Shown: positions 18,687 through 26,939 of the stretch, one piece after another
Position numbering within the stretch: position 1 is the first letter of the stretch
How the letters are laid out: every line of letters starts with the position of its first letter
Origin: Lachnospiraceae bacterium
GTDB lineage: Bacteria; Bacillota_A; Clostridia; Lachnospirales; Lachnospiraceae
NCBI GenBank assembly: GCA_016291475.1
Contig: JAEEXJ010000001.1
Location: forward strand, 1-64,000
Length of the DNA: 64,000 bases
Reading direction: 5' to 3'
Translations under genes and position numbers: made by a program
The notes under the pieces: generated by a model
Database searches by the model: none
What the model was told of the DNA's origin: nothing
The model's input: the letters and a program-made list of their open reading frames with translations, nothing else

Positions 18687-19231
18687 CAGAGATAGTGATC
18701 GGGAAATCAAATACCGGTAAATCAATCCTGGCAGAAAAACTGGCTATGGAAACGGGAGATGAGAAGGTCTATTACCTTGCCACCATGAATGTGATGGATG
18801 ATGCGGGAAAAGAGCGTGTTAAAAAGCACAGAAAACAGCGCGAGGGCAAAGGCTTTATTACCATAGAAAAACAAAAGGACATTGCAGGCATTTTGGATAA
18901 TGAAAGTGATGCAGGCAGATCAACGGTTTTACTTGAATGTGTTGCAAATCTTGTATCGAATTATATTTTTGACGATCCGGACTTTGACATAGATGCATGC
19001 GATTTAGATAAATCCTGTGATGATATCGCATCCGGGGTTGCGGCAGAGATCAAAGCATTATCGGAAAAAGTTCATAATCTTATCATCGTAACGGATGAGT
19101 ATGATCATGACGGTGACGGATATGACAATGCCACAAGATTTTACGTTAAGACTCTGAGCAGGACAAATGAACTGATAGTTCTATTTTGCGATGAAGTTCA
19201 CGATCTATTAAAAGATACCGAAGGGAACTGA
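18683..19231 (+). CDS. cobU: Adenosylcobinamide kinase / adenosylcobinamide-phosphate guanylyltransferase
   Basis: This 182-residue enzyme phosphorylates adenosylcobinamide and then transfers GMP, activating it for CobS. The P-loop GKSNTGKS is at the N-terminus, followed by YLATMNVMDDAGKERVKKHR, which contains the histidine guanylylated in this family, and VLLECVANLVSNYIF. A GTG start overlaps the cobT stop. The C-terminal part is somewhat diverged (YDHDGDGYDNATRFYVKTLS), but length and motif order fit CobU/CobP. Confidence 0.9.
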   Translation: MTEIVIGKSNTGKSILAEKLAMETGDEKVYYLATMNVMDDAGKERVKKHRKQREGKGFITIEKQKDIAGILDNESDAGRSTVLLECVANLVSNYIFDDPDFDIDACDLDKSCDDIASGVAAEIKALSEKVHNLIIVTDEYDHDGDGYDNATRFYVKTLSRTNELIVLFCDEVHDLLKDTEGN

Positions 19232-19232
19232 T

Positions 19233-20015
19233 TTGAAGATATTCAGACGAATTGCAATTTCATTTACGTTATATTCAAGGATTCCCATGCCGCGCTTTGA
19301 GTGGAAAGAAGATGACATGGCAACAAGCCTTGATTTCTTTCCTTTGGTTGGACTTGTTATTGCGGCTCTCGTAAGTATCCTTAACATCGGCCCCTTGACT
19401 CTTATCGATCCCTATGTCAGAGCAATCCTTTCGGTTCTTATCCCCATACTTATTACGGGAGGATTTCATCTGGACGGATTCATGGATACTTCGGATGCAC
19501 TCAATTCCTATGGTGAGCATGAGAAGAAGTTGGAGATATTAAAGGATCCTCACATCGGAGCATTCTCTGTTATTTCCCTTGTAAAGCTGATCCTGATCGC
19601 GGTCGCTTCTTCCGTATTTATACTTACATCGGAAGAACTGACCAAAGAGACCGTGCTTTCCTGCTCACTTATCTTTGTGGTAAGCAGATGTATCTCCGGA
19701 CTTACTTCACTCTTTTTGAAAAAGGCCAAAAAGAGCGGGATGCTTTCGAAAGAAGCCGGAAATATGAGGAAAGGTACAGTCGCACTTTTGTCGGTTCAGC
19801 TGATCGCAGCGGCCGGGGCGATGATCGTCCTTGATCCGGTCTCGGCAATTCCCGCACTTGCTTTCTTTGCCGGATACACACTTTATTATAAATATAAAAC
19901 GAAAAAAGAATTCGGTGGAGTGACCGGTGATACGGCGGGACTTTTTGTCAGCGTATCGGAGACCGGGGCCGCATGTATGATAGCTTTGGTCATTTTGGTT
20001 TTGAGGTTTGTTTGA
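19233..20015 (+). CDS. cobS: Adenosylcobinamide-GDP ribazoletransferase (cobalamin synthase)
   Basis: This 260-residue membrane protein joins adenosylcobinamide-GDP to alpha-ribazole (phosphate), the last assembly step. It has the family start ISFTLYSRIPMPRFEW, then FFPLVGLVIA, and the metal-binding motif GGFHLDGFMDTSDAL followed by KLEILKDPHIGAF. A TTG start 1 bp after the cobU stop is the only plausible start. Several hydrophobic helices follow, as expected. It overlaps the next gene as TGATG. Confidence 0.95.
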   Translation: MKIFRRIAISFTLYSRIPMPRFEWKEDDMATSLDFFPLVGLVIAALVSILNIGPLTLIDPYVRAILSVLIPILITGGFHLDGFMDTSDALNSYGEHEKKLEILKDPHIGAFSVISLVKLILIAVASSVFILTSEELTKETVLSCSLIFVVSRCISGLTSLFLKKAKKSGMLSKEAGNMRKGTVALLSVQLIAAAGAMIVLDPVSAIPALAFFAGYTLYYKYKTKKEFGGVTGDTAGLFVSVSETGAACMIALVILVLRFV

Positions 20016-20632
20016 TGGCACGTAAAAAGGTTTACTTGATAAGACACGGAGTTACGATCGGAAATATCGAGAAGAGATATATAGGCTTAAGAACCGATCA
20101 GCCTCTTTGCGATGAAGGAATAAGGGGAGCGGAGGGACTTAAGAGAGGGATTCCCGCATCCTTTTATAAGCAGATAAAAAGAGTTTGCTGCGGACCCATG
20201 ATCAGGGCAAAGGAAACCGCGAAGATCTTATTCGGTGACGCGGATGTGCAGGTCATTGATGAATTAACGGAAACAGACTTCGGATATTTCGAAGGCAAGA
20301 ATTACAACGACCTTAACGGTGATCCGGTGTATCAGAAATGGATCGATTCAAACGGAGAAGATCCTATTCCGGGAGCGGAGAAAAGAGAGGATCTGATCGC
20401 CAGATCTATGACAGGTCTTATCAAAGCTTTGGGTGATATGAATGCGGACGAAACGATCGCAATAGTTTGTCACGGCGGAAATATAATGGGGATCGTTAGT
20501 CACCTGAGCGGAGAAAATTTTTTTCATTTTATGACTAAGAACCTGGAGTGTATTTGTTTGGATCTGGAGACCGATGGTAAGAACATTGTTGCAACTGCAT
20601 ATGACCGCGTTGATCTGCGGAATTTTGCTTGA
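20015..20632 (+). CDS. Histidine phosphatase, CobC-like (alpha-ribazole phosphatase)
   Basis: This 205-residue cytoplasmic enzyme of the phosphoglycerate-mutase-like superfamily has the phospho-histidine motif LIRHGVTIGN at its N-terminus. It also has CGPMIRAKETAKIL, ELTETDFGYFEGKNY and IVCHGGNIMGIVSH with the second histidine. In this operon its probable job is removing the 5' phosphate of alpha-ribazole or of cobalamin phosphate. The ATG at 20015 shares a base with the cobS stop (TGATG); an earlier in-frame ATG would lie deep inside cobS. Confidence 0.85.
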   Translation: MARKKVYLIRHGVTIGNIEKRYIGLRTDQPLCDEGIRGAEGLKRGIPASFYKQIKRVCCGPMIRAKETAKILFGDADVQVIDELTETDFGYFEGKNYNDLNGDPVYQKWIDSNGEDPIPGAEKREDLIARSMTGLIKALGDMNADETIAIVCHGGNIMGIVSHLSGENFFHFMTKNLECICLDLETDGKNIVATAYDRVDLRNFA

Positions 20633-21584
20633 TCAGATTGTAGGCGATCCGTATTTTATGCCGCATCCCATAAGGGATATCGGAAAGCTTATAATGGTAC
20701 TTGAGAAAAAACTTCTTGGTGATACCAAGGATGCAGCGGACCGGAATCCGGCAATGGAAAGAAGACGTGGTATATTGCTTTGGTTTATCGTCATACTGAC
20801 TACCGTTTTCTTTTCAACACTGATTGTAGTCTCGGCGTACCTGATCAATAAGTATCTCGGAATTGTGGTTGAGAGTATTTTGACTTGCTACATACTTGCT
20901 GCCAGAAGTCTTTGCAAAGAAAGTATGGCAGTTTCAAAACAGCTTGTTAAAGGAGATATCCCCGGAGCAAGATATAATCTTTCCATGATCGTGGGACGTG
21001 ATACGGCTGAACTCACCGAGGAAGAAATTGTAAAGGCTGCGGTTGAGACCGTTTCGGAAAATACTTCCGACGGAGTGATCGCACCTCTTATCTATACGGC
21101 TCTCGGAGGGCCGATACTGGGCTTCTTATATAAAGCGGTCAATACTATGGATTCCATGCTTGGATATAAAAATGACAGGTTCAGGGATTTCGGATTCTTT
21201 GCGGCTAAGGCTGATGATGTATTTAATTTCCTGCCTTCAAGGATCAGTGCACTGCTTATGATCGCAGGGACGTTTGTACTCAGGGTTTTCAGCAAGGCAT
21301 ACGATCCGAAAGGCGCAGCCAAAATATGGAAAAGGGACAGGCTCAATCATAAGTCTCCCAATTCCGCCCAAACGGAAAGTGTATGCGCCGGTGCACTCGA
21401 ACTTAAGCTTGGCGGCCCTCATCTCTATGGCGGAGTAATGGTCGATAAGCCGTTTATCGGGGATGAAAAAAGAAATGCGGAAGTAAAAGATGTGGCCAGA
21501 TCCAATGCACTTATGTTTATGACAGAAGCAATTGCGGTTATTTTATCTATGGCGGTCGGGATTGCTCTAATCGCCTTGTTATAG
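20574..21584 (+). CDS. cbiB: Adenosylcobinamide-phosphate synthase
   Basis: This membrane enzyme of about 336 residues attaches the aminopropanol linker to adenosylcobyric acid. It has the family motif DQIVGDPYFMPHPIRDIGKL near the start, then VSENTSDGVIAPLIYTALGG, NTMDSMLGYKNDRFRDFG and HKSPNSAQTESVCAGALELKL-type segments near the C-terminus. The frame overlaps the phosphatase gene by 59 bp. The ATG at 20574 has GGAG 3-4 nt upstream, while the ATG at 20601 would match the usual family N-terminus better; which is used is unclear. Confidence 0.93.
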   Translation: MVRTLLQLHMTALICGILLDQIVGDPYFMPHPIRDIGKLIMVLEKKLLGDTKDAADRNPAMERRRGILLWFIVILTTVFFSTLIVVSAYLINKYLGIVVESILTCYILAARSLCKESMAVSKQLVKGDIPGARYNLSMIVGRDTAELTEEEIVKAAVETVSENTSDGVIAPLIYTALGGPILGFLYKAVNTMDSMLGYKNDRFRDFGFFAAKADDVFNFLPSRISALLMIAGTFVLRVFSKAYDPKGAAKIWKRDRLNHKSPNSAQTESVCAGALELKLGGPHLYGGVMVDKPFIGDEKRNAEVKDVARSNALMFMTEAIAVILSMAVGIALIALL

Positions 21585-21613
21585 TCTCAGATGATTATTG
21601 AAAGCAGGTGAAT

Positions 21614-22660
21614 ATGTCACACGGCGGAGATATTTACAGAAATAAAGTGAATATAGATTTTTCGGTCAACCTTAATCCTTTGGGAATCAGACCGGAGATG
21701 AAAGAGGCATTGGTAAAAGCTCTCGACAGAAGCGAAGAATATCCCGATCAGGATCAAAGACTGGTAAGGGAAAAGATCGCCGATCTGGAGGGACTTGATT
21801 TCGGTAATGTTTTTGCGGGATGCGGAGCATCGGAACTTATTCCGGCGATGGTAAGAAGTCTGAGACCCGAAAATGCACTTATCTTTGCTCCTTCCTATAC
21901 GGGATATGAGAGGGCACTGGACGGAGCGGGCGTGGATATCCTTTATCACAACACTATGAAGGAATCGGGATTTGATCTGACAATGGAAGATACCAAATCC
22001 ATTACGGACAAAACAGACCTTGTCTTTTTATGCGACCCCATCAATCCTACAGGTAAAAATATCAAGGATGATGTTTTTAATGAGATGATCAGGAAAGCGC
22101 ATGAAGCCGGTGCGAGAGTGATCCTTGATGAAAGCTTCTATCTTCTGTCGGAAAGAAGCGAAGGCATATTCAGAACTAGAAGCGTCGATCTTCTGAGGAA
22201 GTACGATAACCTTTTTATCCTTAGATCGTTTACCAAATTATTCTGTGTGCCGGGTATCAGGGCCGGCGTTGTTTTCGGATCTCATGCCGGTATAAGGGAA
22301 ATCGCAAAACAGGTGCCTGAATGGAATCTTCCTGTTACAAGCGAAGCGGTTATCAGCACCGGTTACGATATCATGAAGAGCGGTAAGTTCCTGAAAGAAA
22401 CTCTTGAAGCCGTAAGAAACGGAAGAGAGTACCTGACGAAGGAATTAAAAACATACGGATTCGGTGTATATGACAGCGATACTTCATTTGTTCTTTTTGA
22501 AGGTCCCGAAGGACTGAAAGCAAAGCTTCTTTCCAAGGGAATACTTATAAGGGAATGTGACGACTATCCGAGCCTTGGCAAAGGTTATTACAGAATTGCC
22601 GTTCGAGGTAAGGAAGATAATACTAAGCTTATCAAAGCGATAGGAGAGTGCCTTGTTTGA
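21614..22660 (+). CDS. cobD: Threonine-phosphate decarboxylase / HisC-like PLP enzyme
   Basis: This 348-residue fold-type I aminotransferase-like protein begins MSHGGDIYRN with DFSVNLNPLGI, the typical CobD opening. It contains FLCDPINPTG, VILDESFYLL and the PLP-lysine site RSFTKLFCVPGIRAG. CobD makes (R)-1-amino-2-propanol phosphate for CbiB, and it lies just after cbiB here. The ATG at 21614 is 5 nt behind an AGG core; a GTG at 21608 is an alternative. It overlaps cbiC by 8 bp. Confidence 0.9.
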   Translation: MSHGGDIYRNKVNIDFSVNLNPLGIRPEMKEALVKALDRSEEYPDQDQRLVREKIADLEGLDFGNVFAGCGASELIPAMVRSLRPENALIFAPSYTGYERALDGAGVDILYHNTMKESGFDLTMEDTKSITDKTDLVFLCDPINPTGKNIKDDVFNEMIRKAHEAGARVILDESFYLLSERSEGIFRTRSVDLLRKYDNLFILRSFTKLFCVPGIRAGVVFGSHAGIREIAKQVPEWNLPVTSEAVISTGYDIMKSGKFLKETLEAVRNGREYLTKELKTYGFGVYDSDTSFVLFEGPEGLKAKLLSKGILIRECDDYPSLGKGYYRIAVRGKEDNTKLIKAIGECLV

Positions 22661-23276
22661 GAAATTAACTCCTGCGGAAATCGAAAAAAGAAGCTTTGAG
22701 ATAATCACAAGCGAACTTGAAGAGAGGGGTATCGTCCTTCCCGGAGAGAATGAACTTGTGATCAAAAGGTGCATCCATACATCTGCCGATTTTGATTATG
22801 CCGAGACTCTTTCCATATCAGACGGTGCCGTGGAAAGGATGAAGGAACTGATCCGCAGCGGTGCGTATATAGTGACCGATACCAATATGGCTCTTGCCGG
22901 AATTAACAAAAAGAAGCTTGAATCATTCGGAGGCCGGGCACTTTGCTACATGGCGGATGAAGAAGTTGCTCTTGAGGCGGGAGAAAGAGGGATCACAAGG
23001 GCTGCGGTTTCAATGGAAAAAGCGGCGAAACTTGACAAAGATGTCATATTTGCCATAGGAAATGCTCCCACCGCTCTTATCAGACTGCACGAGATGATGG
23101 AGGAAGGAATATACACTCCGAAGTTTGTGATAGGTGTTCCTGTGGGATTTGTGAATGTTGTTGCATCCAAGGAATTGTTCCTTGATTCAGATGTTCCCTA
23201 CATCATTAACAGGGGCAGAAAAGGCGGAAGCAATATTTCTGCCGCTATATGTAACGCTGTTTTGTACGATATGTAA
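22653..23276 (+). CDS. cbiC: Cobalt-precorrin-8 methylmutase
   Basis: This 207-residue enzyme moves the C11 methyl group to C12 to form cobyrinate. It shows the catalytic-histidine motif KRCIHTSADFDYAET, then GAYIVTDTNMALAGI, AIGNAPTALIRLHEM and IGVPVGFVNVVASKEL, all standard for CbiC/CobH. It starts with TTG at 22653 behind a GGAGAG ribosome site and overlaps the cobD stop. The TTG start is unusual, but no ATG fits before the conserved region. Confidence 0.96.
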   Translation: MFEKLTPAEIEKRSFEIITSELEERGIVLPGENELVIKRCIHTSADFDYAETLSISDGAVERMKELIRSGAYIVTDTNMALAGINKKKLESFGGRALCYMADEEVALEAGERGITRAAVSMEKAAKLDKDVIFAIGNAPTALIRLHEMMEEGIYTPKFVIGVPVGFVNVVASKELFLDSDVPYIINRGRKGGSNISAAICNAVLYDM

Positions 23277-23290
23277 AGGTCATAGTCTCC

Positions 23291-24412
23291 ATGAGAAAAG
23301 GCTTTACAACCGGAAGCTGCGCCGCTGCGGCATCGAAAGCTGCGGCATGGATGCTTTTATCCGGCATTGAGAAAAACAAAATAGAGATCACAACACCTGC
23401 GGGTACCCTTTACAGTCCTGATATCGAAGATATCACCAGGGGAGATTCTTATGTGAAATGTGCGGTGAGAAAGGACTCCGGAGATGATCCGGATATCACT
23501 AACGGATCACTTGTTTATGCAAAGGTTTCATACTCTGACGCCGGAACAGGCTCAGGTGAGAAGGTGATCATAGACGGCGGTGAAGGAGTAGGTAAGGTAA
23601 CACGCCCCGGGCTTGACCAGCCTGTGGGAAATGCTGCCATCAATTCGGTTCCCAGAATGATGATCAGGGATGAAGTGATGCAGGTAATGGATCTGTTTGA
23701 TCACGAGGGAGCAGTTAAGGTTGAGATCTCCGTTCCCGGCGGTGAGGAGATGGCACTTAAGACATTTAATCCCAGACTCGGCATCGAGGGCGGAATATCG
23801 ATCATCGGGACAACAGGCATCGTGGAACCTATGAGTACCAAGGCACTTCTTGATACCATAAGAGTCGAATTAAATCAGATAAAAGAAATGGGAGCGACTG
23901 TTGCGGTTGTTTCTCCGGGAAATTACGGTCTTGATTATATGAAGGATACTTATACTTTTGATCTTGACCGTGCGGTAAAATGTTCCAACTATATCGGAGA
24001 CACCATCGATATGGCAGTGGAACTGGGTTTTGAGAAGATGCTTCTTTGCGGACATATCGGTAAGCTTATCAAAGTATCCGGCGGTATCATGAACACCCAT
24101 TCCAAAGAGGGTGATTGCAGGATGGAACTGATGGCTGCGGCTGCGGTAAGGTGCGGTGCCGGAACAGATGCTCTTAAGAATATATTGGACTGCGTGGCAA
24201 CGGAAGAAGCAATAGAGATCCTTGTTAATGAAAACATCAAGGATGAATGCTTTGAATACATCACCGATAAGATTTCTTTTTATCTGAATAAAAGAAGTAA
24301 CGATAAGATGAAAGTCGAATGTCTGGTTTATGCGAATGCATACGGGCTTCTCGGAAAAACAGATAATGCCGAGGCATTTTTAGAGGAAGCTAAGAAAGAG
24401 ATTATCAAATGA
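23291..24412 (+). CDS. cbiD: Cobalt-precorrin-5B C1-methyltransferase
   Basis: This 373-residue protein starts MRKGFTTGSCAAAASKAA, the hallmark of CbiD, which methylates C1 in the anaerobic pathway. Further matches are GKVTRPGLDQPVGNAAIN, NPRLGIEGGISIIGTTGIVE and LLCGHIGKLIKVSGGIMNTH. It does not share the tetrapyrrole-methylase fold of its neighbours. The stop overlaps the next ATG (ATGA). Its presence, with cobalt-dependent CbiG and no CobG/CobN, shows the oxygen-independent route. Confidence 0.97.
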   Translation: MRKGFTTGSCAAAASKAAAWMLLSGIEKNKIEITTPAGTLYSPDIEDITRGDSYVKCAVRKDSGDDPDITNGSLVYAKVSYSDAGTGSGEKVIIDGGEGVGKVTRPGLDQPVGNAAINSVPRMMIRDEVMQVMDLFDHEGAVKVEISVPGGEEMALKTFNPRLGIEGGISIIGTTGIVEPMSTKALLDTIRVELNQIKEMGATVAVVSPGNYGLDYMKDTYTFDLDRAVKCSNYIGDTIDMAVELGFEKMLLCGHIGKLIKVSGGIMNTHSKEGDCRMELMAAAAVRCGAGTDALKNILDCVATEEAIEILVNENIKDECFEYITDKISFYLNKRSNDKMKVECLVYANAYGLLGKTDNAEAFLEEAKKEIIK

Positions 24413-25185
24413 TCAATTTTGTCGGAGCAGGCCCCGGAGCAACGGATCTTATTACCGTTCGCGGGATGGAACTTATCAGAAAAGCAGATGTGATAATCTA
24501 CGCCGGGAGTCTTGTAAATCCCGCGCTTCTTGAGTATGCAAAGGAAGGCTGCGAGATACATGACAGCTCTAGGATGACTCTCGAAGAAGTTCTTGATGTT
24601 ATGATCCCTGCATCAAAGTCCGGAAGGGAAGTTGTAAGACTTCATACCGGCGATGCGAGCATATACGGAGCCATCAGGGAGCAGATGGATGAGCTGGATA
24701 AAAGAAAAATCTCCTATGCCACATGCCCCGGTGTGAGTGCGGCATTCGGAGCGGCATCATCTCTTAATCTCGAATACACCCTTCCGGGGATCTCGCAGAC
24801 TCTTATCATTACCAGGATGGAAGGCAAAACCGCAGTTCCCGAAAAAGAAAAAATAGAAAGCCTGGCATCCCACGGATCTTCAATGGCAATCTATTTGAGT
24901 GCCGGAATGCTGGAAGAGCTGAGCCGAAGACTTATAGCGGGAGGGTATTCCGAAGATACTCCCGCGGCGATCGTTTATAAAGCTACATGGCCGGAAGAAA
25001 AAAGAATTGTCTGTACGTTAAAGACTCTTGCTTCCGAAGCGGCTAAAGAAAACATAACAAAGACTGCCATTGTACTTGTGGGTGATGTTATCGCAAATGC
25101 GGATTACGAAAGATCCAGATTATATGATCCTACATTTACCACAGAGTTCAGACAGGCAAAGAGCACGGATCAATCCTTACGATAA
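24409..25185 (+). CDS. cbiF: Cobalt-precorrin-4 C11-methyltransferase
   Basis: This 258-residue tetrapyrrole methylase begins INFVGAGPGATDLITVRGME with LIRKADVIIYAGSLVNPALL. It also has the SAM-binding stretch VVRLHTGDASIYGAIREQMD and CPGVSAAFGAASSL and QTLIITRMEGKT, which distinguish CbiF/CobM from other methylases of the pathway. It overlaps cbiD by 4 bp. Confidence 0.95.
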   Translation: MINFVGAGPGATDLITVRGMELIRKADVIIYAGSLVNPALLEYAKEGCEIHDSSRMTLEEVLDVMIPASKSGREVVRLHTGDASIYGAIREQMDELDKRKISYATCPGVSAAFGAASSLNLEYTLPGISQTLIITRMEGKTAVPEKEKIESLASHGSSMAIYLSAGMLEELSRRLIAGGYSEDTPAAIVYKATWPEEKRIVCTLKTLASEAAKENITKTAIVLVGDVIANADYERSRLYDPTFTTEFRQAKSTDQSLR

Positions 25186-25190
25186 CCGAT

Positions 25191-26192
25191 ATGAAGAAAT
25201 TAGCGGTCTGCTTTTCAAAAAGCGGAGCAAATATCATAGAGAATATAAACAAAGCATGTGCGGATAAAGATATAACGCCTTTGATCCCCTATGCCATAAC
25301 ATCTTCAGAGGAGATTCCGGGTGGATTTATTCATGCCGATTCGGATATCTATAAATGGACTTCGGATAATTTCACGGAAGGTAATGCACTTATTTTCGTA
25401 GGAGCTACAGGCATTGCCGTAAGAGCTCTGTCCGGACTTCCCAAGGATAAGCTTTCCGATTGCCCTGTTGTGGTTATCGATGATGCGGGAAGATTTGTTA
25501 TTCCAATCCTGTCCGGACACGCGGGAAGTGCCAACAAACTGGCTGAGATCCTCGCTTCCCTTTTGGATGCAATTCCCGTGATCACAACATCAAGTGATGT
25601 TAACGATTCGTTTTCCGCAGATACCTTTGCTGTGGAGAACAGACTGACCATCATGGAGAAAAAGGGCATTAAAAAAGTCTCATCAAGAGCCCTTGAAAAT
25701 AAAAAGGTCACTTTGTCCATCAAGGATTATCCTCCCAAGTTTCCCGTTGATGTGATAGTCGCGGATGAAACGGATTCGGAGCATCTTCTTTTACTAAAGC
25801 CCAAGATGTACACCGTGGGCTTGGGGATGAAGAAGGACAAGGATCCCGGAGAAGTTGAAGAATTCTTTCTTGATACATTAAAACAGAACAATCTGGATGT
25901 AAGCGATGTATATGCGCTCTGTACCATCGATATCAAGGAAGATGAACCTGCGTTAAATAATCTTAGGGATAAATACAGAATTCCCGTTCTTTCTTTTGAT
26001 GCGGAAGTTCTTAAGAAGGCACCGGGTGAATTTACCGCATCGGAATTTGTCTTAAGTACCACCGGTGTTGACAATGTCTGTGAAAGGGCTGCGGTGCTGG
26101 GAGCGGGGTGCGGAGAACTTGTCCTGAGAAAGACCGCAAAAAGCGGTATGACTGTAGCAATTGCAAAAAGGTCCGGATTTAAATGCATTTAA
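25191..26192 (+). CDS. cbiG: Cobalt-precorrin-5A hydrolase
   Basis: This 333-residue enzyme opens the delta-lactone and releases acetaldehyde from cobalt-precorrin-5A. The N-terminal part contains FVGATGIAVRALSGLPKDK and PVVVIDDAGRFVIPILSGH, typical of CbiG. The C-terminal domain (GLGMKKDKDPGEVEEF ... VCERAAVLGAG) is the CobE/GbiG-C type. It starts 5 bp after cbiF, in the expected position between CbiF and CbiH. The ribosome site is weak, so coupling is likely. Confidence 0.95.
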   Translation: MKKLAVCFSKSGANIIENINKACADKDITPLIPYAITSSEEIPGGFIHADSDIYKWTSDNFTEGNALIFVGATGIAVRALSGLPKDKLSDCPVVVIDDAGRFVIPILSGHAGSANKLAEILASLLDAIPVITTSSDVNDSFSADTFAVENRLTIMEKKGIKKVSSRALENKKVTLSIKDYPPKFPVDVIVADETDSEHLLLLKPKMYTVGLGMKKDKDPGEVEEFFLDTLKQNNLDVSDVYALCTIDIKEDEPALNNLRDKYRIPVLSFDAEVLKKAPGEFTASEFVLSTTGVDNVCERAAVLGAGCGELVLRKTAKSGMTVAIAKRSGFKCI

Positions 26193-26204
26193 CGGAGCAA
26201 GGAT

Positions 26205-26939
26205 ATGAGCGAAGGTAAGATATATGTTGTGGGGATAGGCCCCGGAAATGCCGATGACATGACTGTCAGAGCAAGGCGCGTTCTTGAAAACTGCGATATC
26301 ATAGCAGGATATAAGACATATACGGATCTTGTCAGAGATCTGTTTCCGGATAAAGAATTTTATGAAAACGGAATGCGCGGTGAAAAAGAGCGCTGCGAAA
26401 AATGTGTAGAGTTTGCTCTGCTGGGGAAAACAGTTGCTCTTATCTGCAGCGGGGATTCAGGTGTGTACGGAATGGCATCCCCCCTTCTTGAGATAGCTGC
26501 TTTAAAATGTTTTGACAATGTGGAGATTGTTCCCGGAGTTACTGCGGCACTCAGCGGAAGTGCGGTTTTGGGGGCACCTCTTTCTCATGATTTTTGTATC
26601 ATCAGTTTAAGTGATCTTCTTACGCCTTGGGAAGTAATCGAGATGAGACTGATCAAAGCTGCAGAGGGAGATTTCTGCATGGCGATATATAACCCCTCGA
26701 GTAAAAAAAGATCCGATTACTTAAAGAGAGCATGTGAGATACTCGCTACTGTTTTACCCGGAGATACTTCCTGCGGATATGTTAGAAATATCGGAAGAGA
26801 CGGAATGGAGAAAAAAGTCTGCACTCTGTCGAGCCTTGCTGATGAGAATGTGGATATGTTCGTTACCGTCTTTATCGGAAATTCCAAAACGAAGATCACA
26901 AACGGAATGATGGTCACTCCCAGAGGATATGATATATGA
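26205..26939 (+). CDS. cbiH: Cobalt-precorrin-3 C17-methyltransferase
   Basis: This 244-residue tetrapyrrole methylase has IYVVGIGPGNADDMTVRARR, ICSGDSGVYGMASPLLE, VPGVTAALSGSAVLGAPLSH and CMAIYNPSSKKRSDYL. These are characteristic of the ring-contracting CbiH/CobJ. It lacks the extra iron-sulphur domain found in some long CbiH proteins. It overlaps the next gene as ATGA. Confidence 0.94.
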   Translation: MSEGKIYVVGIGPGNADDMTVRARRVLENCDIIAGYKTYTDLVRDLFPDKEFYENGMRGEKERCEKCVEFALLGKTVALICSGDSGVYGMASPLLEIAALKCFDNVEIVPGVTAALSGSAVLGAPLSHDFCIISLSDLLTPWEVIEMRLIKAAEGDFCMAIYNPSSKKRSDYLKRACEILATVLPGDTSCGYVRNIGRDGMEKKVCTLSSLADENVDMFVTVFIGNSKTKITNGMMVTPRGYDI